Of a DNA stretch of 64,000 nucleotides, positions 42,670 through 50,687 are shown piece after piece. Positions within the stretch are counted from its first letter, which is position 1. Every line of letters starts with the position of its first letter. Made by a program: the position numbers and the translations under genes. The notes beneath the pieces were generated by a model. The model did no database searches. It was not told the DNA's origin and was given only the letters and a program-made list of their open reading frames with translations. The DNA comes from an uncultured Eubacteriales bacterium (GTDB lineage: Bacteria; Bacillota; Clostridia; Christensenellales; Aristaeellaceae), in NCBI GenBank assembly GCA_902764915.1, contig CACWXY010000004.1, positions 99,469 to 163,468 of the forward strand, given 5' to 3'.

Positions 42670-45069
42670 ATGCAATACGGTTACTTCGACAACGAAAAGC
42701 GCGAGTATGTCATCACTGACCCGCGCACGCCCATGCCCTGGGCCAATTATCTGGGCTCCCCTGCCTATGGTGCCATTGTCACTCAGAACGCCGGCGGCTA
42801 CAGCTTTGTCAAGTCCGGCGCTGCCGGACGTATCCTGCGCTATATGTTCAACCAGTTTGACGAGCCTGGCCGCTACATCTATCTGCGCGACCAGAAGGAC
42901 GGAGACTTCTGGTCTGCCTCCTGGCGTCCTGTGGAAAAAGACCTGTCAAGCTATAAAACCCGCACCCGGCACGGCACGTCCTATACCTATATTGAAAGCA
43001 GCTATAAAGGGATCGCCTCTCAGGTGCTCTATTATGTGCCGCTGGATGCGACCCATGAAGTCTGGTCCGTCAAGGTGCGCAATGAAAGCGCAGAAGCGCG
43101 GGATCTGGACGTGTTCGGCTACTGCGAGTTCACCACCGAGTCCTATTATGAGCAGGACCTGGTAAACATGCAGTACACGCAGTTTATCACCGTCACTGAG
43201 TTCCATGACGATCATATCCTGCAGCGCATCAATCAGTTCTGTCACGTCAATCCTGACGGCTCCAATGGCTCCGAACGCTTCTTCGGACTGGTGGGTCAGC
43301 CTGTCACGGCCTATACCGGACGCCGCGAGCGCTTTCTCGGAGGCAGGCGTTTCCATCAGCCGCAGGCCGTCGCAGACGGAAGGCTGGATAATTCCCTGAA
43401 CTTCAACGGAAACCCCTGCGGTGCCCTGCAGACCACACTGCACCTGCAGCCCGGCGAGGAAGTCTCCTTTGCCTTTATCCTGGCACAGAAGACCGAAACG
43501 GAAGCACGCCGGCTTCTGGACCATTACGCGCCGGATGTAGCCGGAACAGTGGAAGCAGAGCGGAAAACGCTGGTGCAGTACTGGCACGAAAAGCTTTCGC
43601 ATCTCACCATTCATACCCCGGATGAAGACTTCAATACCATGGTCAACACATGGAATGCCTTCCAGTGTTTCACGACCTTTGTCTGGTCCCGTGCGGCCAG
43701 CCTGATCTACTGCGGACAGCGCAATGGCTACGGCTATCGCGACACGGTGCAGGACATTCAGGGCATTATTCATCTGGATCCGGCCATGGCCAAGGAACGC
43801 CTGGTATTTATGCTCTCCGCACAGGTCCATCACGGCGGCGGTCTGCCCCTGGTCAAGTATACCCATAATCCCGGGCATGAGGATACGCCCGAACAGGAAA
43901 GCTATGTCAAGGAAACCGGACATCCCGCTTACCGTGCAGATGATGCCATGTGGCTCTTCCCCACGGTGTACAAGTATATCGCCGAGACCGGTGACCTGGC
44001 TTTCCTGGATGAAGTCATTCCCTTTGCGGACTATGACGAGGGCACGGTACTGGAGCACCTGAAGCGCGCCATTGACTTTACCATGCATCATCTGGGCAGT
44101 CATGGCATGCCGGCCGGCCTGCACGCAGACTGGAACGACTGTCTGAAACTGGGCGCCCAGGGCGAGAGCAGCTTTGTTGCCTTCCAGTTCTACTATGCGC
44201 TCACGATTCTGGAAGAACTGCTGCCCCGGACCGAGGAGAACGAAGCCTACCGCGCTTTCCTCAAGGAGCAGGCACAGAACCAGCTTACTCTTATCAACCG
44301 CTATTTCTGGGAGGACGACCGCTTCCTGCGCGGATACCGGGAAGACGGCGAGGTCATCGGATCCAAGACAAGTCCCGAAGCCGCCATGTGGCTGAATCCT
44401 CAGTCCTGGAGTGTCATCAGCCGTGCTGCCACCCCCGAACAGGCGGAAAAATCCATGCAGAGCGTGGAAAAGCTCCTCAACACCCCCAATGGCATCGAAC
44501 TTATGGCGCCATGCTATCGTTACCACGCCTTTGACGGCGCTGCCATGCTGCTGTTCAATCCCACTACCAAGGAAAACGGCGGTATATTCTGTCAGGCGCA
44601 GGGCTGGGCAATCCTGGCTGAAAGCCTGCTGGGCCATGGGAATCAGGCTTTTACCTATTTCAAGGAAAGCTGTCCGGCTGCCTATAACGCGCGCGCGGAA
44701 ATCCGCGAGGTCGAGCCCTATGTCCATTCCCAGTTTATCGAAGGCCATGAAACCCCGCAGCCCGGACGTGCGCACGTGCACTGGCTGACCGGCACCGCAT
44801 CCACGGTCATGGTCGGCTGTGTGGAAGGCATTCTCGGCCTGCGGCCCACGCCCGAAGGCCTGGTCATCTCCCCTTCCATTCCCTCATCCTGGGATGGCTT
44901 TACCATGGAAAAGACCTTCCGCGGAAAGAAGCTGTGGATTACAGTGGAGAACCCTGCGCATCATGAAAGCGGTGTAACTGCTCTGCAGGTCAACGGGCAG
45001 GCCGTAAGCGGCACACTGCTCACCGATGACATGCTGCATGACGGCGATCGGATTACGGTTGTCCTGTAA
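42670..45069 (+). CDS. Glycoside hydrolase family 94 phosphorylase (cellobiose/chitobiose type)
   Basis: This 799-residue enzyme is close in length to diacetylchitobiose and cellobiose phosphorylases. The N-terminus YGYFDNEKREYVITDPRTPMPWANYLG is characteristic of GH94. The catalytic acid lies in ADWNDC (Asp490), and the phosphate-binding region follows further on. These enzymes split a beta-linked disaccharide with phosphate to give a sugar 1-phosphate and a free sugar, saving ATP. Cellobiose, diacetylchitobiose, cellobionic acid or another beta-disaccharide are possible; sequence reading alone cannot choose. No signal peptide: cytosolic. It follows the importer by 124 bases, without a visible terminator between them. 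Confidence 0.9.
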   Translation: MQYGYFDNEKREYVITDPRTPMPWANYLGSPAYGAIVTQNAGGYSFVKSGAAGRILRYMFNQFDEPGRYIYLRDQKDGDFWSASWRPVEKDLSSYKTRTRHGTSYTYIESSYKGIASQVLYYVPLDATHEVWSVKVRNESAEARDLDVFGYCEFTTESYYEQDLVNMQYTQFITVTEFHDDHILQRINQFCHVNPDGSNGSERFFGLVGQPVTAYTGRRERFLGGRRFHQPQAVADGRLDNSLNFNGNPCGALQTTLHLQPGEEVSFAFILAQKTETEARRLLDHYAPDVAGTVEAERKTLVQYWHEKLSHLTIHTPDEDFNTMVNTWNAFQCFTTFVWSRAASLIYCGQRNGYGYRDTVQDIQGIIHLDPAMAKERLVFMLSAQVHHGGGLPLVKYTHNPGHEDTPEQESYVKETGHPAYRADDAMWLFPTVYKYIAETGDLAFLDEVIPFADYDEGTVLEHLKRAIDFTMHHLGSHGMPAGLHADWNDCLKLGAQGESSFVAFQFYYALTILEELLPRTEENEAYRAFLKEQAQNQLTLINRYFWEDDRFLRGYREDGEVIGSKTSPEAAMWLNPQSWSVISRAATPEQAEKSMQSVEKLLNTPNGIELMAPCYRYHAFDGAAMLLFNPTTKENGGIFCQAQGWAILAESLLGHGNQAFTYFKESCPAAYNARAEIREVEPYVHSQFIEGHETPQPGRAHVHWLTGTASTVMVGCVEGILGLRPTPEGLVISPSIPSSWDGFTMEKTFRGKKLWITVENPAHHESGVTALQVNGQAVSGTLLTDDMLHDGDRITVVL

Positions 45070-45100
45070 GCTTCTGCAGCTGTTCACGGAAAAACAGAAT

Positions 45101-45156
45101 AAAGCGGGCCAGGGATCGAACGGCATGTGCGCTCTTTCCCTGGCCCGCTTTTCTTA
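45101..45156. terminator. Bidirectional intrinsic terminator
   Basis: A perfect 14-bp stem (AAGCGGGCCAGGGA at 45102-45115 with its complement at 45137-45150) is followed by TTTTC on the plus strand and by a T-rich run on the minus strand. It serves both the GH94 gene and the converging gene at 45184-46125. Confidence 0.88.
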
Positions 45157-45183
45157 TTGCTCTTGTCCGGTCATGCCGAATGC

Positions 45184-46125
45184 TCAGTCATCGGACTCAG
45201 CCAGACTGCGCTGCGGCACTGTCAGCACCAATGTGTTTTCCCCGGCATCCATGTACACAGTGGCATGCAGGGAGGCTTCCATAAAGGGCAGTGAGACATA
45301 CCATTTCTCACTCTCATAGACCAGCGCGCCCTGTGCAATCGGTACCATACTGCCGTTTACGGAAAGATCATACGCTTCACAGTAGGAGGTATCCTCCGTA
45401 CTGCGGCTGTTGCGGAGAAATACATTCATGGATGCCATCAGCTGGTTATCCATGGCCGAAAGCATCATTGACTGTGCATTGCTGGATACAAACGCCCAGC
45501 CGGCTGCCTGACTGAGCTGCTGCAGGTCGATATATATATCGGCACCTGACAGATAGATGCCAGGGTTTTCCGGTAGGATCGCACCATTATACAGCACGCG
45601 TGTATCCTTGCTTTTCTGCCAGTCGTGCACGCTTTTTCCGGCTACCGGTATCAGACCATGCTCATCCGGCGTCTGCGTGGGTTCCGGAGAAGGCGTGATT
45701 TTTTCAGGATTCGGCATGACATAGGGATCCTCATACAGAATGGTCTGGGTGACCTTCCCGGCTACGCCATCCCTTGTCAGTCCATGATAGGTCTGAAACA
45801 GAAGCACCGCATTGCGCGTCTGCGCGCCGTATACCCCGTCCACGTTTCCGGAGAGATACCCCAGGTCGCGCAGGCGTTCCTGCAGTCTGCGCACCTCGTT
45901 TCCCTTATCCCCGCTTTGCAGAATATGATATCCCGCGTTCGGCGTAATCGTCGGAGCCGGTGTCTCTCCGGCTTCCGTTCCCTGCCGCGCATATGTCTTG
46001 CCGTCTGCCGCAATGACAACCGGCGTAGGGCTGGGCACCGGCGTAACCTCCGGTGTCGGCGCAGCCTGCACACCCGCAGCCAGTGCCAGGCTCATATAAA
46101 TCAGCAGCGTTTTGGCAAAATCCAT
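45184..46125 (-). CDS. Secreted peptidoglycan-binding-domain protein
   Basis: This 313-residue protein has a signal peptide (cut after VQA near residue 21), a Pro/Thr-rich linker, and a PG_binding_1 domain at about 68-130, with LQSGDKGNEVRRLQERLRDLGYL and VDGVYGAQTRNAVLLFQ. A second Pro-rich linker follows, then a C-terminal beta-rich domain (about 185-310) that resembles the copper amine oxidase N-terminal-like domains of clostridial surface proteins (YIDLQQLSQAAGW, WYVSLPFMEA). A wall-bound structural or sensing role is inferred; no catalytic motif is seen. GAGGAGG precedes the start. Confidence 0.8.
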   Translation of the reverse strand: MDFAKTLLIYMSLALAAGVQAAPTPEVTPVPSPTPVVIAADGKTYARQGTEAGETPAPTITPNAGYHILQSGDKGNEVRRLQERLRDLGYLSGNVDGVYGAQTRNAVLLFQTYHGLTRDGVAGKVTQTILYEDPYVMPNPEKITPSPEPTQTPDEHGLIPVAGKSVHDWQKSKDTRVLYNGAILPENPGIYLSGADIYIDLQQLSQAAGWAFVSSNAQSMMLSAMDNQLMASMNVFLRNSRSTEDTSYCEAYDLSVNGSMVPIAQGALVYESEKWYVSLPFMEASLHATVYMDAGENTLVLTVPQRSLAESDD

Positions 46126-46248
46126 GCTGCCTTCCTCCTCTCATGCTGACCGGATCCTGTATGATGCAGGGTCGTTCATCCTCTGTCGGTATGTAGACGG
46201 CTTTCCGGCATGCCCGCCGGGTCAGCCTTCCGAATCATTACCTCACGT

Positions 46249-46278
46249 ATTGTACCATCATCCGGACATGATCGGCAA
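46249..46278 (-). promoter_or_regulatory. Promoter of the peptidoglycan-binding protein gene
   Basis: On the minus strand TGG-TACAAT (extended -10 at 46249-46257) lies 18 bases from TTGCCG (46273-46278), about 124 bases upstream of the start codon. Confidence 0.5.
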
Positions 46279-46383
46279 ATACTTCTCCCGTATGCGCTGT
46301 TTTTCTTGCAGTCCCGAGGCATACAGCCCGCTTTCGCGTCTCGTCAGCAGCTGCATGCGCGCTCCGTATGCAGGCCTTCCGTC

Positions 46384-46420
46384 AAAAAAGCGACATGCCC
46401 TGAAAGCAGAGCATGTCACT
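46384..46420 (-). terminator. Intrinsic terminator after the alpha-oxoamine synthase gene
   Basis: On the minus strand GTGACATGC pairs with GCATGTCGC around a loop and is followed by TTTTTT, starting 5 bases past the stop codon. Confidence 0.82.
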
Positions 46421-46424
46421 ATGT

Positions 46425-47669
46425 TTACTCCATCGTGGGAAGCGCAATCCCGCATGCCTTGGCACATGCGTCAAGCTTCTGCAGGGCTTCTGCAATCTGC
46501 TCAGGCTTATGGGCCGCTGTCACACAGAAGCGCAGACGCGCTGAGCCTTTGGGTACAGCCGGATAGACAGCCGGCGGCACAAACACGCCTGCTTCACGCA
46601 TGGCATTGGAAAGGATCATCGCATTCTCTTCTGGGCCCACAAGAATGGGGAGAATCGCGGTTTCCCCGGCAAGGCAGGTGTTGAAGTGATACTTTTTCGC
46701 CTCTTCCATAAAGCAGCGCACGTTCCGGCGCATATTGCCCATAATGGAAGGATCATTGCGCAGAAGACGAATCGACGCAAGCGCGGCAGCTGCCAGCGGC
46801 GGGGCAATGCCTACCGAGAACACAAAGCCCGGCAGCTGATAGCGCAGGTATTCCACCAGATTCCTGGATCCTGCGATATATCCGCCGCAGGCACCCAGTC
46901 CCTTGGAGAGTGTGCCCATCTTAATGTCGATATCATCCGGTGCCAGATGGTAGTATTCGTCCACGCCTCCGCCGGTTTCCCCGATCACGCAGGTGGAGTG
47001 TGCTTCATCCACCATCAGGAAACAGCCGAACTCCTTTTTTACCTTTACGAATTCCGGCACAGGCGCCACATCCCCGTCCATGGAATAGACGCCCTCAATG
47101 ACAATCAGCACCTTTGCAAACTTATCTCTGCGGGTGGAGAGAATCCGCCGAAGCGCATTATAGTCATTGTGCGGGAACGGCCGGGCAGTGGCATGGCTCA
47201 GCCGACAGCCCTCCGCCACCGAGTTGTGGATCAGGCTGTCATAGACCACCAGATCCCCCGGGCCGACAAAATTGCCCACAAATGTCACATTCGTGGAATG
47301 ACCGCCTACGAGCACAAGCGCATCCTCGGTATGCTTCCAGGAAGCAATCTCCTTTTCCAGTTCCTGATCAATGCTCTTTTCCCCGGCCAGAAGGCGGCTT
47401 CCGGAAGCTGACGTGCCATACTTGCGGATCGCATCAATGGCAGCCTCGGAAACCTCGGGACGTCCTGACATGCCGGCATAGTTATAGGAGCCAAAATTCA
47501 GCACTTTCTTTCCATCCATGAGGCTAGTATCCGTCAGCGGAGAATCATGAATGATAAAGTACGGGTTTCCATTTCCCAGCAGTTCCTCAAATCGCTGTTC
47601 AAAAGCGTGAAATTCCGGCGTGTCTTCAAAGCGATCAATGCGCTTCACTTCCGTTATTTCTTCCTGCAT
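46425..47669 (-). CDS. Alpha-oxoamine synthase family PLP enzyme
   Basis: This 414-residue fold-type I PLP enzyme matches the alpha-oxoamine synthase family (KBL, BioF, serine palmitoyltransferase). Its marks are NFGSYNYAGMSG near residue 62, GTSASGSRLLAG, VDEAHSTCVIG, and the PLP Lys256 in MGTLSKGLGACGG. It would condense an amino acid with an acyl-CoA or acyl-ACP. The long N-terminal region resembles SPT-like members; substrate not inferable, and no bio or tdh gene is adjacent. The ATG at 47669 is chosen with GAGGGAGA upstream; a TTG two codons earlier is less suitable. It is monocistronic. Confidence 0.85.
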   Translation of the reverse strand: MQEEITEVKRIDRFEDTPEFHAFEQRFEELLGNGNPYFIIHDSPLTDTSLMDGKKVLNFGSYNYAGMSGRPEVSEAAIDAIRKYGTSASGSRLLAGEKSIDQELEKEIASWKHTEDALVLVGGHSTNVTFVGNFVGPGDLVVYDSLIHNSVAEGCRLSHATARPFPHNDYNALRRILSTRRDKFAKVLIVIEGVYSMDGDVAPVPEFVKVKKEFGCFLMVDEAHSTCVIGETGGGVDEYYHLAPDDIDIKMGTLSKGLGACGGYIAGSRNLVEYLRYQLPGFVFSVGIAPPLAAAALASIRLLRNDPSIMGNMRRNVRCFMEEAKKYHFNTCLAGETAILPILVGPEENAMILSNAMREAGVFVPPAVYPAVPKGSARLRFCVTAAHKPEQIAEALQKLDACAKACGIALPTME

Positions 47670-47745
47670 ACACAATCTCCCTCATATGAATTCTGTCGCA
47701 ACCCAAAATACAGAAAAATCGAATAAAACAAATGGTTGCTACGTC

Positions 47746-47774
47746 TGTATACAGGAATGGACAGCCTTTGTCAA
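47746..47774 (-). promoter_or_regulatory. Promoter of the alpha-oxoamine synthase gene
   Basis: On the minus strand a perfect TTGACA (47769-47774) and TATACA (47746-47751) are 17 bases apart, 77 bases upstream of the start codon. Confidence 0.75.
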
Positions 47775-47815
47775 TTGTCAGTGCAAAAAGAATGTGTATC
47801 CGCCTTCCTGACGCC

Positions 47816-49000
47816 TTACAAAAGCAGGATATTGCGCAGAATATGCACCAGATCATTCCCGCCATCCTTGCGGTTCTGCATAAGCAGCAGGGTAAGCCCG
47901 GTCTGCGGATCATTCATGAAATATGTGCCCAGCCAGCCATCCCAGCCATACTCTCCGCGGTTGGCCGGCGTACAGGCCGCCTCCGGGTCCACCATAACAT
48001 GGAACAGGTTCCCGTACGCATAGCCTTCATGCCCGTCCCATCCCGCCACACGGCAGTGGGCATGCCCCGTCATGAAGCGCACGGTTCCCTCCCGAAGAAG
48101 CCGCTTGCCCGTTTCATCCGTTCCCATGCGCATCAGCATCCGTGCGAACCGGTTGAAATCATCAATGGTGGAGAAAAGACCGGCGCCGCCGGAATGAAAC
48201 GCATTCTCATCGCCGGTATTCGAGATTGCCAGATGATTGCCGGTATACGGTACCGCCTCCGCATGGCCGTCCGGAAACTCCCGGCGTTCATAGGCGGTGA
48301 CGAGACGTCCTTTCTTTGCGTCAGGTACAGAAAAACCGCTGTCCTGCATTCCCAGCGGCTGCAGAATACGCTCGGATACAAACTGTGCAAAGCGCATTCC
48401 GCTGACGATCTCCACAATAGCCCCCAGAACGTCCGCGCATACACTGTAATTCCACTGACTGCCAGGCGTAAACAGCACCGGGCATTCGCCGACACGCGAC
48501 GCAAACTCCTGGGTGGTCATGGGATGCTCCGAATGCATCCGCGCCGTCGCCTCTTCAAAAAGTGCCGCCATCGCCCGGTGTACGACCGTATCTGTCCCGT
48601 CATAGGCAAGACCCGCTGTCATATTCATCAGGTCCAAGACCATCGCTTCGCGTCCTGCCGGCACGCTTCCACCCTCTGCTGCGATCCTGGGATTCCGGAA
48701 AGAAGGAATATAGCGGGATACCGGCGCATACAGATCCAGTCGTCCTTCCTCCACCAGCATCATCACGGCACAGCTGGTCACAGGCTTGGTCATGGAATAG
48801 CAGCGGAAAATGTCATCTCGCCGGATCCGCCGTCCTGTTTCTCTGTCCGCATACCCGGCTTCCCGGTAACCGATTTCACCGTCCCGATCCCATACAAGCA
48901 GACTGCTCCCTGCGTTCCTCTTTTCCGCAATGGCGCGCTCCATTGCGGACTGCACCTGATCCGACTGTTCTTTCCACTTTTCCCGCGTAAGGATGTACAT
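47816..49000 (-). CDS. Serine beta-lactamase-fold hydrolase (class C / EstB-like)
   Basis: This 394-residue protein has the nucleophile motif SMTK (Ser69, Lys72) and a tyrosine motif in WNYSVCAD near residue 185, plus a C-terminal HSGG-type segment (FHSGGAGL). These place it in the beta-lactamase / penicillin-binding family used by esterases and D-peptide hydrolases. There is no signal peptide, so an intracellular esterase role is more likely than antibiotic resistance. The start at 49000 (MYILTREKW) has AAAGGACGG upstream; a longer frame runs through the promoter region. Confidence 0.87.
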   Translation of the reverse strand: MYILTREKWKEQSDQVQSAMERAIAEKRNAGSSLLVWDRDGEIGYREAGYADRETGRRIRRDDIFRCYSMTKPVTSCAVMMLVEEGRLDLYAPVSRYIPSFRNPRIAAEGGSVPAGREAMVLDLMNMTAGLAYDGTDTVVHRAMAALFEEATARMHSEHPMTTQEFASRVGECPVLFTPGSQWNYSVCADVLGAIVEIVSGMRFAQFVSERILQPLGMQDSGFSVPDAKKGRLVTAYERREFPDGHAEAVPYTGNHLAISNTGDENAFHSGGAGLFSTIDDFNRFARMLMRMGTDETGKRLLREGTVRFMTGHAHCRVAGWDGHEGYAYGNLFHVMVDPEAACTPANRGEYGWDGWLGTYFMNDPQTGLTLLLMQNRKDGGNDLVHILRNILLL

Positions 49001-49052
49001 AGGATTCTTTCCGTCCTTTCTTTCTCCTGTCCTTTTCCCAGGCTCGCGGAAA

Positions 49053-49082
49053 AATATACTCCATGCCATACCTCCAGTGCAA
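49053..49082 (-). promoter_or_regulatory. Promoter of the beta-lactamase-fold gene
   Basis: On the minus strand TTGCAC (49077-49082) and TATATT (49053-49058) are 18 bases apart, 52 bases upstream of the start codon. Confidence 0.55.
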
Positions 49083-49151
49083 TAAAAGCCGCCCTGACCT
49101 GTCCGGCACAGACGCCGGCATGGGAATCCTACGTCTCCCGCATACAGCAAA

Positions 49152-49198
49152 ACCTCGGCATGGATAATGGCGTAAACGCCTGTCAGCCATGCCGAGGT
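49152..49198 (-). terminator. Intrinsic terminator after gltD
   Basis: A perfect 12-bp stem (ACCTCGGCATGG and its complement) encloses a second small stem GGCG-TTTA-CGCC and runs into TTTTGC on the minus strand. It lies 75 bases past the gltD stop. Confidence 0.75.
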
Positions 49199-49273
49199 AG
49201 CTTCTTCTGTAATACAGCACATCCCTTTGCTGTTCCATGCAGCGGCCCGCAGGAAACAGGCGTGCCTGTTGCC

Positions 49274-50683
49274 TTATCCGGCTTTACGCAGCCATGCATC
49301 CACTTCGCGCGCCGCTGCCCGTCCGTCTGCCAGCGCTCGCACCACCAGTGACTGTCCCGTGCGCGCATCCCCTGCCGAAAAATACTTCCCGCCCAGATAG
49401 TGCGAGGCATCCCCTGGCATCAGCCGCCCGCGGTCATCTGCGGACAGTGCAAACCGTGCCAGTGTCTCCTCTTCGCAGCCAGTAAAGCCTGCGGCAATCA
49501 AAAGCAGGTCGCATAGCATCGTCTGTTCCGAACCCGCCACAGGCAGTCTCTTTCCGTCAGCACAATTCCTAAGACGCACTGTTTCCAGCGCCGCAATCCG
49601 GTTATCCGCATTCACCTCTATGCTTTTGACCGTCGTCTCATACACGCGCGGATCACTGCCCTGCACATGAATGGCTTCGGCCTGTCCGTAATCCGTGCGC
49701 AGGATACGCGGCCACTGAGGCCAGGGGTTTGCATCTGTCCTTGTCATCGGCGCCTTTTCCAGCATTTCCAGCTGAAGAATGTGGGTACAGCCCTGTCGCA
49801 GTGCAGTGCCCACACAGTCATTTCCCGTATCTCCACCGCCTACCACAATCACATGCTTTCCACGGGCAGAAAGTTCCGGTACTTCCCCTGACAGAAGGCT
49901 TCGGGTTGACGCTGTCAGATAATCCACAGCATACGCGACGCCGTCTGCATCCAGATGCGCCACATGCAGCGACCGCGGTTTTCTGGAACCACAGCAGAAC
50001 AGAACCGCATCATAGTCGCGCAGCTGATCCGGGTCTGCCGCTGTCCCCAGCACGAACGATATCCCCTCCGTCTCCATCAGACGAACGCGGCGCGCAATAA
50101 CTGATTTGGGCAGTTTCATGTTCGGAATGCCATACATCAGCAGCCCGCCGGGACGATCCGCCCGCTCGATTACGGTCACCCGATGCCCTGCCTGATTCAG
50201 CCAGTCTGCCGCTGCCAGTCCGGCCGGCCCGCTGCCGATGACGGCCACCTGTTTCGCAGTCCGCACAGGAGGGATGCGGCTGTGCATCCAACCTTTGGCA
50301 AACCCGTTTTCCACCAGATAGAGTTCATTATCCCGATTCGTCACACCGTCATCCGCAAGATTACAGGCCTTTTCACACAGCGCCGGACACACCCTTCCCG
50401 TAAACTCCGGGAAAGGCGCCGTCATCAGCAGCCGTTCGAGAGCCGCCCTTTCCTGTCCTTTATATAAAAGGTCGTTCCATTCCGGAATCAGGTTATGCAA
50501 AGGGCATCCAAAGTCTGACTGACAGAAGGGCACACCGCAGTCCATGCACCGCCCTGCCTGCCATCTGCGCATGTCGGCCGGCTGCAGGGTATGCAGCTCA
50601 TCAAAGTCTCCCAGGCGCGCATGGGCCTCCCGGTATGGGTTTTCCTCCCGGGGATACTCCATAAATCCAGTCGCCTTGCCCAT
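49274..50683 (-). CDS. gltD: Glutamate synthase small subunit
   Basis: This 469-residue protein has the GltD layout. N-terminal Cys clusters (CMDCGVPFC, GCPLHN, CPALCEKAC; about residues 42-110) hold 4Fe-4S centres, followed by an FAD-binding motif VIGSGPAGLAAAD near residue 150 and an NADPH-binding motif VVGGGDTGNDC near 283. It supplies electrons from NADPH to the large subunit. It lies 4 bases downstream of gltB, with AAAGGAG inside the end of gltB. Together they form glutamate from glutamine and 2-oxoglutarate. Confidence 0.95.
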   Translation of the reverse strand: MGKATGFMEYPREENPYREAHARLGDFDELHTLQPADMRRWQAGRCMDCGVPFCQSDFGCPLHNLIPEWNDLLYKGQERAALERLLMTAPFPEFTGRVCPALCEKACNLADDGVTNRDNELYLVENGFAKGWMHSRIPPVRTAKQVAVIGSGPAGLAAADWLNQAGHRVTVIERADRPGGLLMYGIPNMKLPKSVIARRVRLMETEGISFVLGTAADPDQLRDYDAVLFCCGSRKPRSLHVAHLDADGVAYAVDYLTASTRSLLSGEVPELSARGKHVIVVGGGDTGNDCVGTALRQGCTHILQLEMLEKAPMTRTDANPWPQWPRILRTDYGQAEAIHVQGSDPRVYETTVKSIEVNADNRIAALETVRLRNCADGKRLPVAGSEQTMLCDLLLIAAGFTGCEEETLARFALSADDRGRLMPGDASHYLGGKYFSAGDARTGQSLVVRALADGRAAAREVDAWLRKAG

Positions 50684-50687
50684 ACCG

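Noticed and set aside
42946..44781. 611-codon minus-strand frame inside the GH94 gene
   Set aside because: It is a shadow of the phosphorylase, with biased composition and no motif; the plus-strand frame matches GH94 throughout.
47732..49351. 539-codon plus-strand frame opposite the beta-lactamase-fold gene
   Set aside because: It is rich in His, Arg and Cys, typical of an antisense shadow, and overlaps the promoter and terminator of real genes.
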